NCBI GenBank assembly: GCA_900169235.1
Contig: FWCC01000091.1
Span: forward strand, 62,001-126,000
Reading direction: 5' to 3'
Source of the DNA: Zarea fungicola
Taxonomy: Eukaryota; Ascomycota; Sordariomycetes; Hypocreales; Cordycipitaceae
Length of the DNA: 64,000 bases
Under the pieces are notes generated by a model, which made no database searches, was not told where the DNA came from, and saw only the letters and a list, made by a program, of their open reading frames with translations. This document shows positions 11,523 through 22,979 of the stretch, one piece after another. The first letter of the stretch is position 1, and the number at the start of each line of letters is the position of its first letter. A program made the position numbers and the translations under genes.

Positions 11523-13295
11523 ATTTACATGCGGGAAATTCTATAACTATATGGATAATTATATATAAAATAAGCTATTAAAATAATATAATTATTGTCT
11601 ATAATGTTTTAAGCTCCATGGGCATGAACAAAGGCAACGCAACTCTCCTCTCCCAAAGCCCTCTTGTCCACACACCTTTGAACCTTGCCATTGACTGGTT
11701 GGTGAAAGGGAGGCGATGGTTCCACCAAGTACCCAGCATCCTAACCAAGCCCAGCGTGATAGTCATGAATCCTGTATACAGTTAACGAGTGATCTGAACG
11801 CATCTAGGTCTGAGACTTGTGCGCCGCACCGCTGTAGGCGCGAGTTGCGGTAAGAGGGAGATGGGTGGATGGGGAGAATCGGCCCAAGCCACATTGACAA
11901 GCCACATTGAGGTGAGCGACAGGCCAGGTTTCAACATGTGCTTCTGCTTTGCTATGTTATTCTTTAGCCTTGGAAAGGCTGTGCCAGTGGTTCTGACAAT
12001 GGTTGGCAGAGTTATGCTGAGTGAGATGCACTGCCAATAGGAATGGCCAATAGGAATGCGGACATGTCAATCCTTCAACCCACGCGCCGCCCAACCATCA
12101 AGACGCGCACCCCTAGAGGACATACCTTGGCACGGAACAAGGCTGCTGTAGCTGCTGTATGCCGCTGCTCCTTCTGCTGCCCCTTTTTCTGGATAAGACC
12201 AACTTGGTTACTTTATTCCTACAGCCTGATTTTTAGTGTATGCATGGCCGGCATACACATTACAATACTCTGCAGAATGTGTATGTAGTCCCCCAGCCAC
12301 GAAATATCGGGGGCATGGGCACAATCCAACATTCAGCGCTCTTCCGGCCATTCCGTGCTCTTGGCAAGGGTAAACGAAGGTGTTACTGATGGTGTCACGC
12401 AGATATGGGATAATAGTTGTCTGTACGGATTACAACCAAGGCTGTGGCTGGCCACTTTCTAGCAGAACAGTTGGATTGTGGCGCTGCAGTAAATGTATGC
12501 AGCCTACCGCTCACTGGTTTCAGGTAGCAACGGTGGCAATACTGCTGCAATACTGGGCAGGAAATATTTCACCTGGTGCCTGACAAGAATAATAACAAGA
12601 AAAATTCACTCCACCATTTTGGAGCCATGGTATTTCCGACAGAAGATCCAAATCTGTCCAGTACTGGACATTTTGCAGCCCCATCCCCCACTACTCTCTG
12701 TGGACACTGTGGACTGCTCTTTGGCAATAGTTATTGGCAAATTGGCTACACACTGTTTGCGCTAGTGGCGGTGAGCCCACACCCCGTGTCCCTCTAAACA
12801 ACGATGCCGCATCTCCAAAGCGATGTGCTACCAGTAAGGCAGGCCAGTGACCCCGGGTGCATCTTGCGGCTTCTCGGGAGGTCCTAGCCTGAGTGGCCCT
12901 AGTGGCTCGCTAGGATTTCGCACCCCCGCCCCATCCGACGAGGCAGTGAGTGAGTGTGAGCCCAAGACTTCTGCCTCGCCGTCTTCCTACCTTCTGCCAA
13001 TCCAACCATGCAGCCAGAAAAGCGAGAAATCAATCTCAGCTGCCACCACGATACTTGTTCGCATCGCGTACGACGACGCGGACCGCCCTTTTACGCCTGC
13101 ATTCATCCACCGGCTTTCATCCACCGGCCTTCATCCCATCCCAATAGACACGAACCGCAGTTCAATCTGGCTCGTGTCACTACCAGTACAAATTTGCCCG
13201 GTGGGCAGAGGTAGTGATTCGGCCTGCCAAGGTCAATCTGGCGGGCCTCTCTGGCGGACATCTCAGTTTGACCTCTGCCCGCAACCTCACATACC
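11523..13295. other. Intergenic region, aminotransferase to flippase
   Basis: 1.77 kb. It begins with a very AT-rich 90 bp just after the aminotransferase stop. A minus-strand stretch at 11609-11740 reads like the end of a protein (see findings). From about 12.85 kb the sequence is C-rich on the plus strand, as expected for the flippase promoter and leader. No other gene was supported. Confidence 0.6.
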
Positions 13296-16200
13296 ATGGC
13301 AACGCCTGCAAACGAGGGGGACCAAAGCGGCGGCAGCCGCCACGGAAACAGGCCCAACAGCAACATGTTGCGGTCAAGATGGGCAACGCGCAAGCTGACG
13401 GTCAAGAGCAGCAAGGCCACGCGCCTGTCGCTCCTGCACCGCACGCACAACAAAAGACACTCCAACGAGAACAAAAAGGCGGCGTCTGGAGGCTCCGAGT
13501 CACTACGGCTGTCAAACCAAGACCATGGTGGCCCAGAAGAAGACGAGACCGAGGAGACCGAGGAGACCGGGCCCGGTCCCAGGACTCTATACTTCAACCT
13601 GCCGCCCCCTGACAGCTTAAAGGACGAGCATGGTGCACCGGCGCAAACATTTGCGCGAAACAAGATCCGCACAGCCAAATACACCCCGCTGTCCTTTATA
13701 CCGAAGAATCTTTACTTTCAATTTCACAACATTGCCAACATCTTCTTCTTGTTCGTCACTATAGTTGCTGTAAGTTCATCCTCACGTGAATGCCTCTCCT
13801 CACAAACAACGACAAGCCGACAAGCTGACAGCCTTGGCTTGGACTAGTTCTTCCCCATCTTCGGCGTTACCAATCCCGGCCTCAACTCTGCTCCTCTGAT
13901 AGTCATCATCTCAGTCACAGCAGTCAGAGATGCCATCGAGGATCGCCGCCGCACCATCTCAGATGCACAGAGCAACAACTCCCCAGTACATCGCCTGTGC
14001 GGCTGGGAGAACGTCAATGTGAGAGAAGATGACGTATCGGCTTGGAGAAGGACCAAGAAGGCTACCTCAAGATTTCTAGAACGAGTTTGGCATTCCATCA
14101 AGAGCTTGTGGAAGAGGAGAAACAAGCGCAAAGCGGCAACCGGCACCGGGCATGATGATCTCCGCGCGTCCATCGAGACGACAAGAACTCGTCCGGAATC
14201 CATCATATCCCCCTACACGGAGAGAACGTCGTTTGTTTCGGCTCGTGAAAATATCCAGATGACGCCAGTTCCATCTCCACACCCTCGGCCGGACCAGCTT
14301 CAGCCGCAGCCTCGCCCCAAGGACGACCCCCGGGAGGGGCCAACCTCGGCCATTTCCTTGCAGCCCAGCGAGGTCAACATGCGAACAGTCAAGACAGACT
14401 TGATCAACCATGACATTCGAGCCCCAGGCAAAGCACGCTTCCGTAGGAGTGCGTGGAAAGACCTCCAAGTCGGCGACTTTGTGCGAGTATATAATGATGA
14501 CGAGTTCCCCGCTGATATCATCATCCTCGCGACCTCGGATCCTGAAGGCGCCTGCTACGTCGAGACCAAAAACCTGGATGGCGAGACCAACCTCAAGTAC
14601 CGACAGTCTCTTCGTTGTGGGCGATCTCTCAGGCATGCCAAGGATTGTGAAAGAGCACAGTTCCGCATCGAAAGTGAAGCACCACAACCCAACCTCTACA
14701 AGTATAATGCCGCCATCAATTGGAATCAGAACATCGCAGGCCAGTCCCATGACATGTCAGAACCCGTCACCATCGATAACGTCCTCTTGCGAGGCTGCAA
14801 TCTGAGAAATACCGAATGGGCTCTCGGCATCGTCATATTCACCGGTCACGACACCAAGATCATGATGAACGCAGGCATAACCCCTAGTAAGCGGGCTCGC
14901 ATCTCCAGGGAGCTAAACTTCAACGTCATCTGCAACTTTGGCGTCCTCTTCATCATGTGCCTTATTGCCGCCATCTCCAACGGCGTCGCCTGGGGACAGA
15001 CCCGTGCATCACTGCATTATTTCGACTTTGGGTCGATTGGAGGATCACCACCCATGAGTGGGTTCACTACATTCTGGGCGTCCATTATCCTCTTCCAGAA
15101 CTTGGTTCCATTATCGCTCTACATCTCGGTCGAGATCGTGCGAACTCTTCAGGCCGTTTTCATCTACAGCGATGTAGAGATGTGGTATGATCCGATCGGG
15201 CAGCCGTGCGTACCAAAGGCATGGAATTTATCCGATGACTTGGGCCAAATTGAGTACATCTTTTCCGATAAGACGGGTACCTTGACCCAGAACGTCATGG
15301 AGTTCAAGAAGGCAACCATAAACGGGCAGCCCTATGGTGAGGCCTACACTGAGGCCCAGGCTGGAATGCAGAAGCGGCTCGGAATTGATGTGGAAAAGGA
15401 GGGCGAATTGGCGAGGGCTCAGATCGCCGAGGCTAAAGTAAAGGCGCTCAAGGATCTTCGGGAGCTTCACCCCAACCCTTATCTGCATGATGAAGACCTG
15501 ACCTTTATTGCCCCCGACTTCGTCGAGGACATCTCCGGAAAGCACGGCCTTGAACAGCAGCAAGCTACTAAACGATTCATGCTGGCACTTGCGCTCTGCC
15601 ACACAGTCATCGCCGACAGGGTCCCAGGAGATGTGCCAAGGATGGAATTCAAGGCACAGTCGCCGGACGAGGCCGCACTCGTCGCAACAGCCCGTGACAT
15701 GGGCTTCACAGTTCTCGGAAACACCAACGAGGGCGTAGATCTCAACGTCATGGGCGAGGAGAGGCACTACCCCATCTTGAACACAATCGAGTTCAATTCG
15801 TCCCGTAAGCGTATGAGTGCTATTGTCAGGATGCCAGACGGCAAGATTGTACTCTTCTGCAAGGGTGCAGATAGCGTCATCTACTCACGGCTGAGGCGGG
15901 GAGAGCAGGCTGAGCTGCGTAATAGCACCGCTGAGCATCTCGAAATGTTTGCCAGAGAAGGTCTCCGGACTCTCTGCATTGCCGAGCGGGTATTGGATGA
16001 CGAAGAATACTACGACTGGCGCAAGATACACGACGCTGCTGCCACAGCACTTGAAGAGCGCGAGGAGAAATTGGAGCAGGCAGCCGACTTGATAGAGCAA
16101 GAACTGACGCTCTTGGGTGGAACAGCCATCGAGGACCGACTACAAGACGGAGTTCCAGATACCATCGCACTACTAGGCGACGCAGGCATCAAACTCTGGG

Positions 16201-18026
16201 TGTTAACTGGCGACAAGGTGGAGACGGCCATCAACATTGGATTTTCGTGTAACCTCCTGAACAACGACATGGAGCTCATTCGTCTTCGCGTCGAAGAGGA
16301 TGAGAACGGCAACGTTCCGGACGAGGAATTCATTGACCTGATACGAGCTGAGCTTGACAAGCACCTAGCCGTCTTCAACCTCACAGGGAGTGACCAAGAC
16401 CTAGCGGAAGCCCGACATAATCACGAGCCACCAGGCCCGACGCATGGCATGGTCATCGACGGTTTCACCCTCAGGTGGGCACTGCACGACGAACTGAAGC
16501 AGAAATTCCTCCTCCTCTGCAAGCAGTGCAAGTCGGTCATGTGCTGCCGCGTCAGTCCGGCCCAGAAAGCCGCTGTCTGCGCCATGGTCAAGACTGGCCT
16601 CGACGTCATGACCCTGTCGGTGGGAGATGGTGCAAACGACGTTGCCATGATCCAGGAAGCAGATGTGGGTGTCGGTATCGCGGGAGTCGAGGGTCGCCAG
16701 GCCGTCATGTCGTCCGACTACGCCATCGGCCAGTTCCGATTCCTCCAGAGACTGGTCCTGGTTCACGGCAGATGGTCCTACCGAAGACTGGCCGAAACCA
16801 TGAGCAATTTCTTTTACAAGAACATTATTTGGGTCTTTACACTCTTTTGGTTTCAAGTCTACTGTAACTTTGACATCACTTACGTCTTCGACTATAGCTA
16901 CGTCGTCCTCATTAATCTCATCTTCACCTCAGTCCCGGTCGTCCTCATGGGCGTTTTGGATCAGGACGTCTCGGACACTGTCTCGCTAGCCGTGCCTCAG
17001 CTATATCGCCGCGGTATCGAGAGGCTGGAGTGGACTCAAAGAAAGTTCTGGTAAGCACCAACCTCGTGACTATTTGGTATAATTTTTCAGTGCACTAACA
17101 ATGGAGACAGGCTCTACATGATTGACGGCTTCTACCAATCCGTCATGTGCTTCTTTATTCCGTACCTTGTCATGACTGGTGGCCCGTTTGCGTCCGGCAA
17201 CGGTTTGGATGTGGCGGAGCGAACACGCCTTGGCTGTTATATTGCGCACCCGACCGTGGTTACCATCAACCTGTACATCCTCATCAACCTGTATCGGTGG
17301 GACTGGCTGACGCTTCTGGTCATCGCCGTCAGTGATCTGTTCGTCTTCTTCTGGACGGGCGTCTACACAACCAACACGGCTGCCGGAGCCTTTTATCAGG
17401 CGGCGCCACAAGTCTACGGGCAGCTATCGTTCTGGGCAGTCATGCTAATTACGCCAGTCGTTTGCATATTCCCTCGATATGCGATCAAGGCGCTGCAGAA
17501 GGTTTATTGGCCGTACGACGTCGACATCATCAGGGAGCAGGTACAGCAAGGAAAATTCGACCGCCTACGTCGTACGGCCAAGGAAGCGAAGGAGAAGGGA
17601 CCAGAGGGCGCATCCTCGGGGTCATCGGATTCGTCCAAGAAGGCCAAGCATGCGCAATATCACAGCGTGGACGAAGACAGGCGACCGATCTATCCGCCGT
17701 CAGTTGCGACGCATAATACGCGGACACGGAACCGCAGCGACGGAACCTACTCCACGCATCACGATGCGCCGTCGGTGGAGGTGCTGGTTCGACCGTCGAT
17801 AGACAGGGCCAGGCCGTCGTATGATCGAATGAGGGCCTCGATGGATCGAGTGCGGGCCAGCTACGAAGCTAGCCACGACTTTACCACGGCGGCTGGACTC
17901 ACCAGGATCGAGTCATCGCACTCTGCACACAACTCGCGCAACCGTGCGGCGGCCAACCACAGTCGAGTTTCCATGCAGGCGCGGCTTCGCGGCCTTTCCA
18001 TTATATCCAACAAGAGCAGACACTGA
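13296..18026 (+). CDS. DNF1: Phospholipid-translocating P4-ATPase (flippase), Dnf1/Dnf2 type
   Basis: Exons 13296-13769, 13848-17050 and 17111-18026, 1530 residues, close to yeast Dnf1 (about 1570). The enzyme moves phospholipids from the outer to the inner leaflet of plasma and endosomal membranes, usually with a Cdc50-family subunit. Seen: LDGETNLK in the actuator domain, PLSL in TM4 (usually PISL), SDKTGTLTQN with phosphorylated Asp632, SRKRMSAIVR and KGADSVIYSRL in the nucleotide-binding domain (Dnf-like wording rather than Drs2-like), and VGDGANDVAMIQ in the hinge. A long charged insert lies between the first two TM helices and the actuator, and the C-terminus has repeated RASMDR/RPSYDR-like stretches, possible kinase sites. 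It separates the aminotransferase from the second P450, but nothing in the sequence marks it as a cluster-specific enzyme. Confidence 0.97.
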
Positions 18027-18658
18027 TGCCATTCACAACTTGCGCAGTTCTCCTTGATCACTCCGTCACTGTAACATAGACTATCCCCTGTCCTGGGACT
18101 TTCATTGTTGTCGTTATGTTGATACCCCCGATTCTTCATGCACCTGACGATCTGCATGAGCCATCTACAAACCTGAGGAGGCGAGCAGCGGCTATCGTGG
18201 TCCTGTGTCCTCTGTCTCATCCCTGTCAGGGAACCGCGTCATATTGAATAATTTCGTGTAAATAGCTTTCTACGAGAGCGTTCCTTGTGAAACTCTCCTC
18301 TTTCTCTTCTTGAACAATCAATCCATCCAAGTTGCAGACGACCTTGCTCGTGCTTTTCAGGTCGCAATCCCGTTATTTTTTTTTATTCTCTCTATCGGGC
18401 GTTCTAAGACTAGTGGAGAGGGCAGTCGTCACACATCAGTCGGCGTTTCGGAAGAGGAGCTCTAAATGGACACAAAAGTATTATCATACAAAGAAATGAT
18501 GGTCAAGTCTCGTATGAAGTCATGCGTTATATTTTCTTCCCCTATTGAAGCTTCAAGTTTTTTTTAGTTTTTTCTTTTTTTTTTTTTTTTTTCAGTATAG
18601 ATTGCATTCAGGCAGATTAGCTACATAGACATCCCTAGGCTGTTACGTTCTTTTGGGC
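18027..18658. other. Convergent 3' spacer, flippase and P450 2
   Basis: 632 bp shared by two gene ends. It carries long T-rich tracts at 18555-18592, consistent with 3' UTR and cleavage signals, and no open frame of note. Confidence 0.7.
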
Positions 18659-20306
18659 TTAGGCCATGACAACTTTCCAAGTAATATTCTGCCAGTCCTT
18701 TCTTCGCGATAATTTCAGGCGCAAATCAGCTCCAGCGACTGGTCTACCAATGCCAGACGTCATTGATGGCATGGTTCTTTCCGGGACGGTTAGCGTTCTC
18801 CCTTGCGCGTCCGTAATGTCGAAACTGAGCAGCAAAGCAATCATCATGCCCCAAATCTCCATGGAGGCGAAATGTCGACCTGGGCAAAGATGCTTCCCGC
18901 CACCAAAAGGCACGTACGCGCCTGGCTTTATGGGCGATTGTGATTCTCCAGACGCACCGGCGGCACCCTTGATAAATCTCGTCGGATCGAAACTGCCGGC
19001 CTGGGGCCCCCAATGTTCCTCGGAGGCATGGAGGACACTTTGCGAAGCCATCAAGGTATTGCCTCTCTTCAGGAGGTACTCGCGACCACCTTTTCCGTTG
19101 GAAATGATGGTGTCTTGCATGACCACACGGTTAAAGGCCCCAACTGCTACTTTGCGCAAGTTCTCGTGCAAGGCGGCGACGAGGAGCGGGCAGCGCTCCT
19201 CGAGTCTCGCCACATTCATCGTCATCTCGCGCTTCCCGTCGCCGCGTCGCTCCGGGCTCTCCGCAACAACGCCCGATACCTCCTCTCGCAACCGCGACAC
19301 CAGCGACGGATCACTCCAGATGTGAAGAAAATACCAATTGAATGTGGGGATGGTGTTGAATAGCGCAGCCTGGAGCGTTGCTTGGAGAAAGGCTGCCGTG
19401 TCGCTGTCCGAGAATCCAAACTCGTCGAGAAGATGGTGCGAGCCTCTCCAGAGCGCCGAGACGTCATCCGCCTCGTGCTTCTTCTCCCTCGTGTACTTGA
19501 TGAGGGCGCCATGGATGCGATTACGGGCCTTCCACGCACTGGGTGCCGTTAGCCAAGGTGCCGGACCCAGAGCGAAATGCGCCAGCTTGTCGTCGACGTG
19601 CCAGTAGTCGTCGACGAGAGAAGGGTGGGCGCAGAACGGGTTGTCCCTCCCCAGCATAGCCGTGGTGGAAGCAAACGTTACCTTGTCGCGGAGCCACAGC
19701 CAGCCGTCCTCCACATGGACCTGGTCCGGCAGCTCGTCGAGCTGGCGGAATACGTCGGTCAGCACGGCCTTGTTAATCTCCTTGAGCTCAACCCCATTCA
19801 GGCAGCCGTAGAAGTTCTTGGTCCAGCGCGCCTCCAGGCCGGTGCTTGGATCCACGTATTTGCGCACCCCTTCCTTGGAGATTGTGAAGAGCTTGGCGAT
19901 TGTGCTGCGAAGAACGGGGTCGAAGCTCAGGGATCGCGACTTGATCATCGCATGGACCAATTCAGGCGAAGCCACGAAATAGGCTTTCCCACCAAGCATG
20001 GGAAGCGTATACGCTTCTTTGCCTTGGGCTTGTTTGCTGAGACGTGTCAGTCAGTCCTTACAATCTAGTGACAGCAAGAGATGCCGCCGGGAGTCTTGTG
20101 GCATACTAGGTCTTGGTGAAGAAGGCATGTGACAGCATGACCATGTCCAACACATGGCCGATGATGGGAATTGCGGGTTTCAAGACTGGCGGCTCTCGTA
20201 CATCAAGCTGCACATTATAGAGGCGCCATAAGAGGAGAAGCGCACCGCCAACCAACGTCGTCGCAATTGCGGTCGCGTTACTTGTGAGGGCCTCGACGAT
20301 GGCCAT
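18659..20306 (-). CDS. Cytochrome P450, CYP7/CYP8-like (P450 2)
   Basis: Minus-strand exons 20107-20306 and 18659-20036 with a 70-bp phase-2 intron (GTATGC...TCAG); 525 residues. N-terminal membrane anchor (about residues 12-29), ExxR as ENLR, heme loop FGGGKHLCPGR with Cys451. Its I-helix reads ALFNTIPTFNW, sharing the Asn-Ile-Pro-Thr pattern of P450 1 and also lacking the acid-Thr pair. Intron 1 is at the same place and phase as in P450 1 (after 66 versus 69 codons), while the second intron of P450 1 is absent. The two are therefore paralogues or close relatives. It lies beyond the flippase, about 7 kb from the aminotransferase. It may belong to the same pathway, but the separation leaves this open. 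Confidence 0.94.
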
Positions 20307-20349
20307 CCTGAACCTTGTCGCGGGTGTATAGACAGAATTACAGCTCGGG

Positions 20350-20357
20350 TTTATATA
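20350..20357 (-). promoter_or_regulatory. TATA box of P450 2
   Basis: TATATAAA on the minus strand, about 44 bp upstream of the P450 2 start codon. This is close for a fungal TATA box and implies a short 5' UTR. Confidence 0.5.
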
Positions 20358-20705
20358 AAAGAAATTGGGTAAAGAAGAGGAATGAAGCTTGCTTTCAATT
20401 CAAAAGTAATGTTTCAAAAGCACCACTTGTCACATGTGCAGAGATGTTTGACCTTGAGGTCTGTGTGAACAATCATGGAAGAGAAGGCAGGTCGATCAGA
20501 TCCTTATATACATCGCAGCTATCCCGATAACGCCACGGCCGCTGTACAGTAATGCTAGCCCTTGTAGCTATTTATGCATGGCACCACAGAAGGATTTCAC
20601 CTGCCACATTGGCGCATTATATACCGGGAGCCTGCTTTTACGGGCATCTACTTTGGGGTTGAGCCCCCCAAATCTTGGCAATTTCAACGATTATAAGAGA
20701 GATTC

Positions 20706-20749
20706 TTTAATAAACGAGTAAAAGTTATTTAATGAACGAGTAAAAGTTG
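20706..20749. repeat. 22-bp tandem duplication
   Basis: Two adjacent 22-bp copies (20706-20727, 20728-20749) that share the 13-mer ACGAGTAAAAGTT and differ by two A/G transitions. Confidence 0.75.
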
Positions 20750-20844
20750 GACAGGAAAAGGATTGAAATCTATAAAATGTCATCTTGCCCTCAGACCTCT
20801 AGGGACTTTGACTGAATCATCATCCAGCCTTATTGACGAAGGCC

Positions 20845-20955
20845 TTCTCTGCCATATGTAACCACTGTAGCGAGTTATCGCTTTAACCGAGGATGCCTCT
20901 CACTAGAGCCCAAATCACATTGCACACCACCGTATATCTAACAATCCCACCCCTA
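20845..20955. repeat. Degenerate dispersed repeat, copy B
   Basis: Direct-orientation partner of the copy at 9295-9405. The best block is 20868-20887 (18 of 20 bases). The copies are about 11.5 kb apart and enclose aminotransferase, flippase and P450 2. Confidence 0.6.
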
Positions 20956-22340
20956 AAAATCAGATGGCGGTGCCCTAGTAGATCGCGCGGGGAGACACTA
21001 TAACGTGCCTCCAACATGTGGACGCGTCCTCTGGTAAGTTGGTTACTGGGTTTAAAGGACTATACGGCCCTGCCTTACCCTAGAGTTGCAACGTTGGCCA
21101 GGAAATTGACAACAAATCTAATAATCATCAAGTGCTTGATGCATTCATTGAACTTGACTGACTGAATAATACTTGAACGTAACCTGGGCATTATGATTTA
21201 GTAAGCGGCTGTATTTTTGGCGCGGCCTAATCGTAGAGGTGTTTTAGCTGCTAGTATTATTTGTAACACTACAGGTAAGGAGAAATTGTATATGTATACT
21301 AGTAGGTAGGTGATGGTGCTCTGTATTTGACTGTAGGAGGAATATATCCCCGCTCCCGCTGAGAGTTATAGTTGTTACGATGAGCACGCCGTCCTTGGGT
21401 AGCGCCTTGGTCAGGGCTATAAAGGCATTGAATTCTTGCACTGCGATGCTGTTGAACTTTGCGATGAATGCTTCCTTGGGCAGGGAAAGAATATCTGCGG
21501 TCGAGCCTGCCTGCATGTAGGTAATGTATGTCTTGCGAGGGGCCGGCCATTGTCTAGACCAAGCCTATCATACACTGCTAGCGGCGTTGGCTAGATGGAA
21601 GCCTTGTAGAACTCTATATATTATGTCATCTTTAATGTATTTATGTGTATGCTTATTAGCTTGATATTATGGGCGGCATTCTGTTGCTATATGTGTACGA
21701 ATCTTGTATGAGGATTAAGTATGGCAAAGTTAGTCTACTTGATTAGTCTTCTGTCTACTGCTATTAGAATATTATCCTCTTGTAGTAGGTCTGAGGATGT
21801 GTGTTTTACTTGGAATATATAAGAAGGAGCCGTGGCCTTTTTAATGGATTGAATGAATGACTCTAGCGCGCCTATGATTCTTGTGTGGCGCAGTAGAATT
21901 TTGCATCAGATGTTTGAGGAGATCAGCAGGGGTATAGGTATAGTTGGGTAGAAGCAGCGATATTTCCAGGTGTAAACGCTGAGTTCATTGACCGTGGATG
22001 GCGAAGCGGCCGACTGCGAATCACTTCACCGAGAGTCACCTACAGATGCCCAAGTGTCCCGCGCCCTTCCGCAGACGCCTATATTACCTTTAATGGCTAG
22101 AGGTCTTGTTACTAGCTTTCTTTACTTGCTTTTGACTATTTCTTTGTCCATGTCGCCACCTGCGCCACTTGATAACGCTGTCTGTCAAGTATCACTCACT
22201 AGTCGTGAAAATGTTGAACTGTAATTTGGGGTCTGCTATGCAAAACGCAGTGTGGTTGCTATTCTAAGACTGTGGATGGTTCTTACCGGTGCTTTTTTGT
22301 GAGAAATCTTACTATCGGCGATAGCAGTGCAGCCATTTGA

Positions 22341-22979
22341 CTACTCACAGAATTCCTTGGCAGAAAGACACTGCGTTCCGCAGCGGCCCGCCACAATTCT
22401 GTCCGTGATGCGGCCAGATAGCCACTCATAGCCCAACGATTTGAATTTGCCGCATGTGTTGTAAACAGCCTCGGCACTAGGCAACAAGTCACTCCAGTGG
22501 GCATTGGCACCAGAAAGATTGTGTGTATAGGCAATGCAGCAGCTGGCGTCTGCCCCGGGGCCTGCCTTGGCACAAGCGGACTTCATGCCATTTGGGAGGG
22601 GTCTGTTGATGTAGTTGGGGTCTTCGATAGAGGCGATGAGTCTCGTGCAGAGGTCGCTGCGGGCATATGTCTTCCATGAATCTTCGCATTGCACGTAGCC
22701 GCCTCCGCAGCGCTCGTGCAGGGCCGGTGCTGCATTGGGCTCCTCATCTGGAATACCGTATCTGTAATCTTTAATTAGTAGAAGGGCCTAAGAAGAGCGG
22801 GGGTTTTTTCTTTCTTACAGGGTGATGTTCAGATTACCGACGGGGACAACCTCAAGGACACTATACTTGGGGCCAGTGGTGACCTCCGCAGCGACGATGG
22901 GAGACGGTTTCGCGACTACTCCTCGCAAATTTGCGAGGAAGGCAATGCTGCTAATAAGGGAACTCGAACTACAAATCAT
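22341..22979 (-). CDS. Small secreted cysteine-rich protein, unknown function
   Basis: Minus-strand exons 22819-22979 and 22341-22761 joined by a 57-bp phase-2 intron (GTAAGA...ACAG); 193 residues. The first 23 residues form a signal peptide (hydrophobic core LISSIAFLANL, likely cut after VVA). The rest is hydrophilic with ten cysteines, an even number that fits five disulfides: CGGGYVQC, SDLC, SAC, a CC pair, NTC, GRC, TQC and a last Cys two residues before the stop. The final codons overlap a potential GTGAGT donor, but keeping them preserves the even Cys count. I do not recognise the family. Size, secretion signal and Cys content resemble extracellular effector-like or enzyme-inhibitor proteins. 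It sits alone in gene-poor DNA. Confidence 0.75.

Larger units (their letters stand above)
20307..22340. other. Gene-poor region upstream of P450 2
   Basis: 2.0 kb with AT-rich stretches, a two-copy 22-bp tandem repeat and repeat copy B. A minus-strand stretch at 21244-21516 encodes about 90 residues (ADILSLPKEAFIAKFNS...) with a protein-like composition but no recognisable family, and the sequence upstream of it is broken by stops. It looks like a decayed gene or element. Confidence 0.55.

Noticed and set aside
13296..18026. Flippase as a cluster transporter
   Set aside because: It has the length, motifs and wording of the housekeeping Dnf1 type; no sequence evidence for specialisation.
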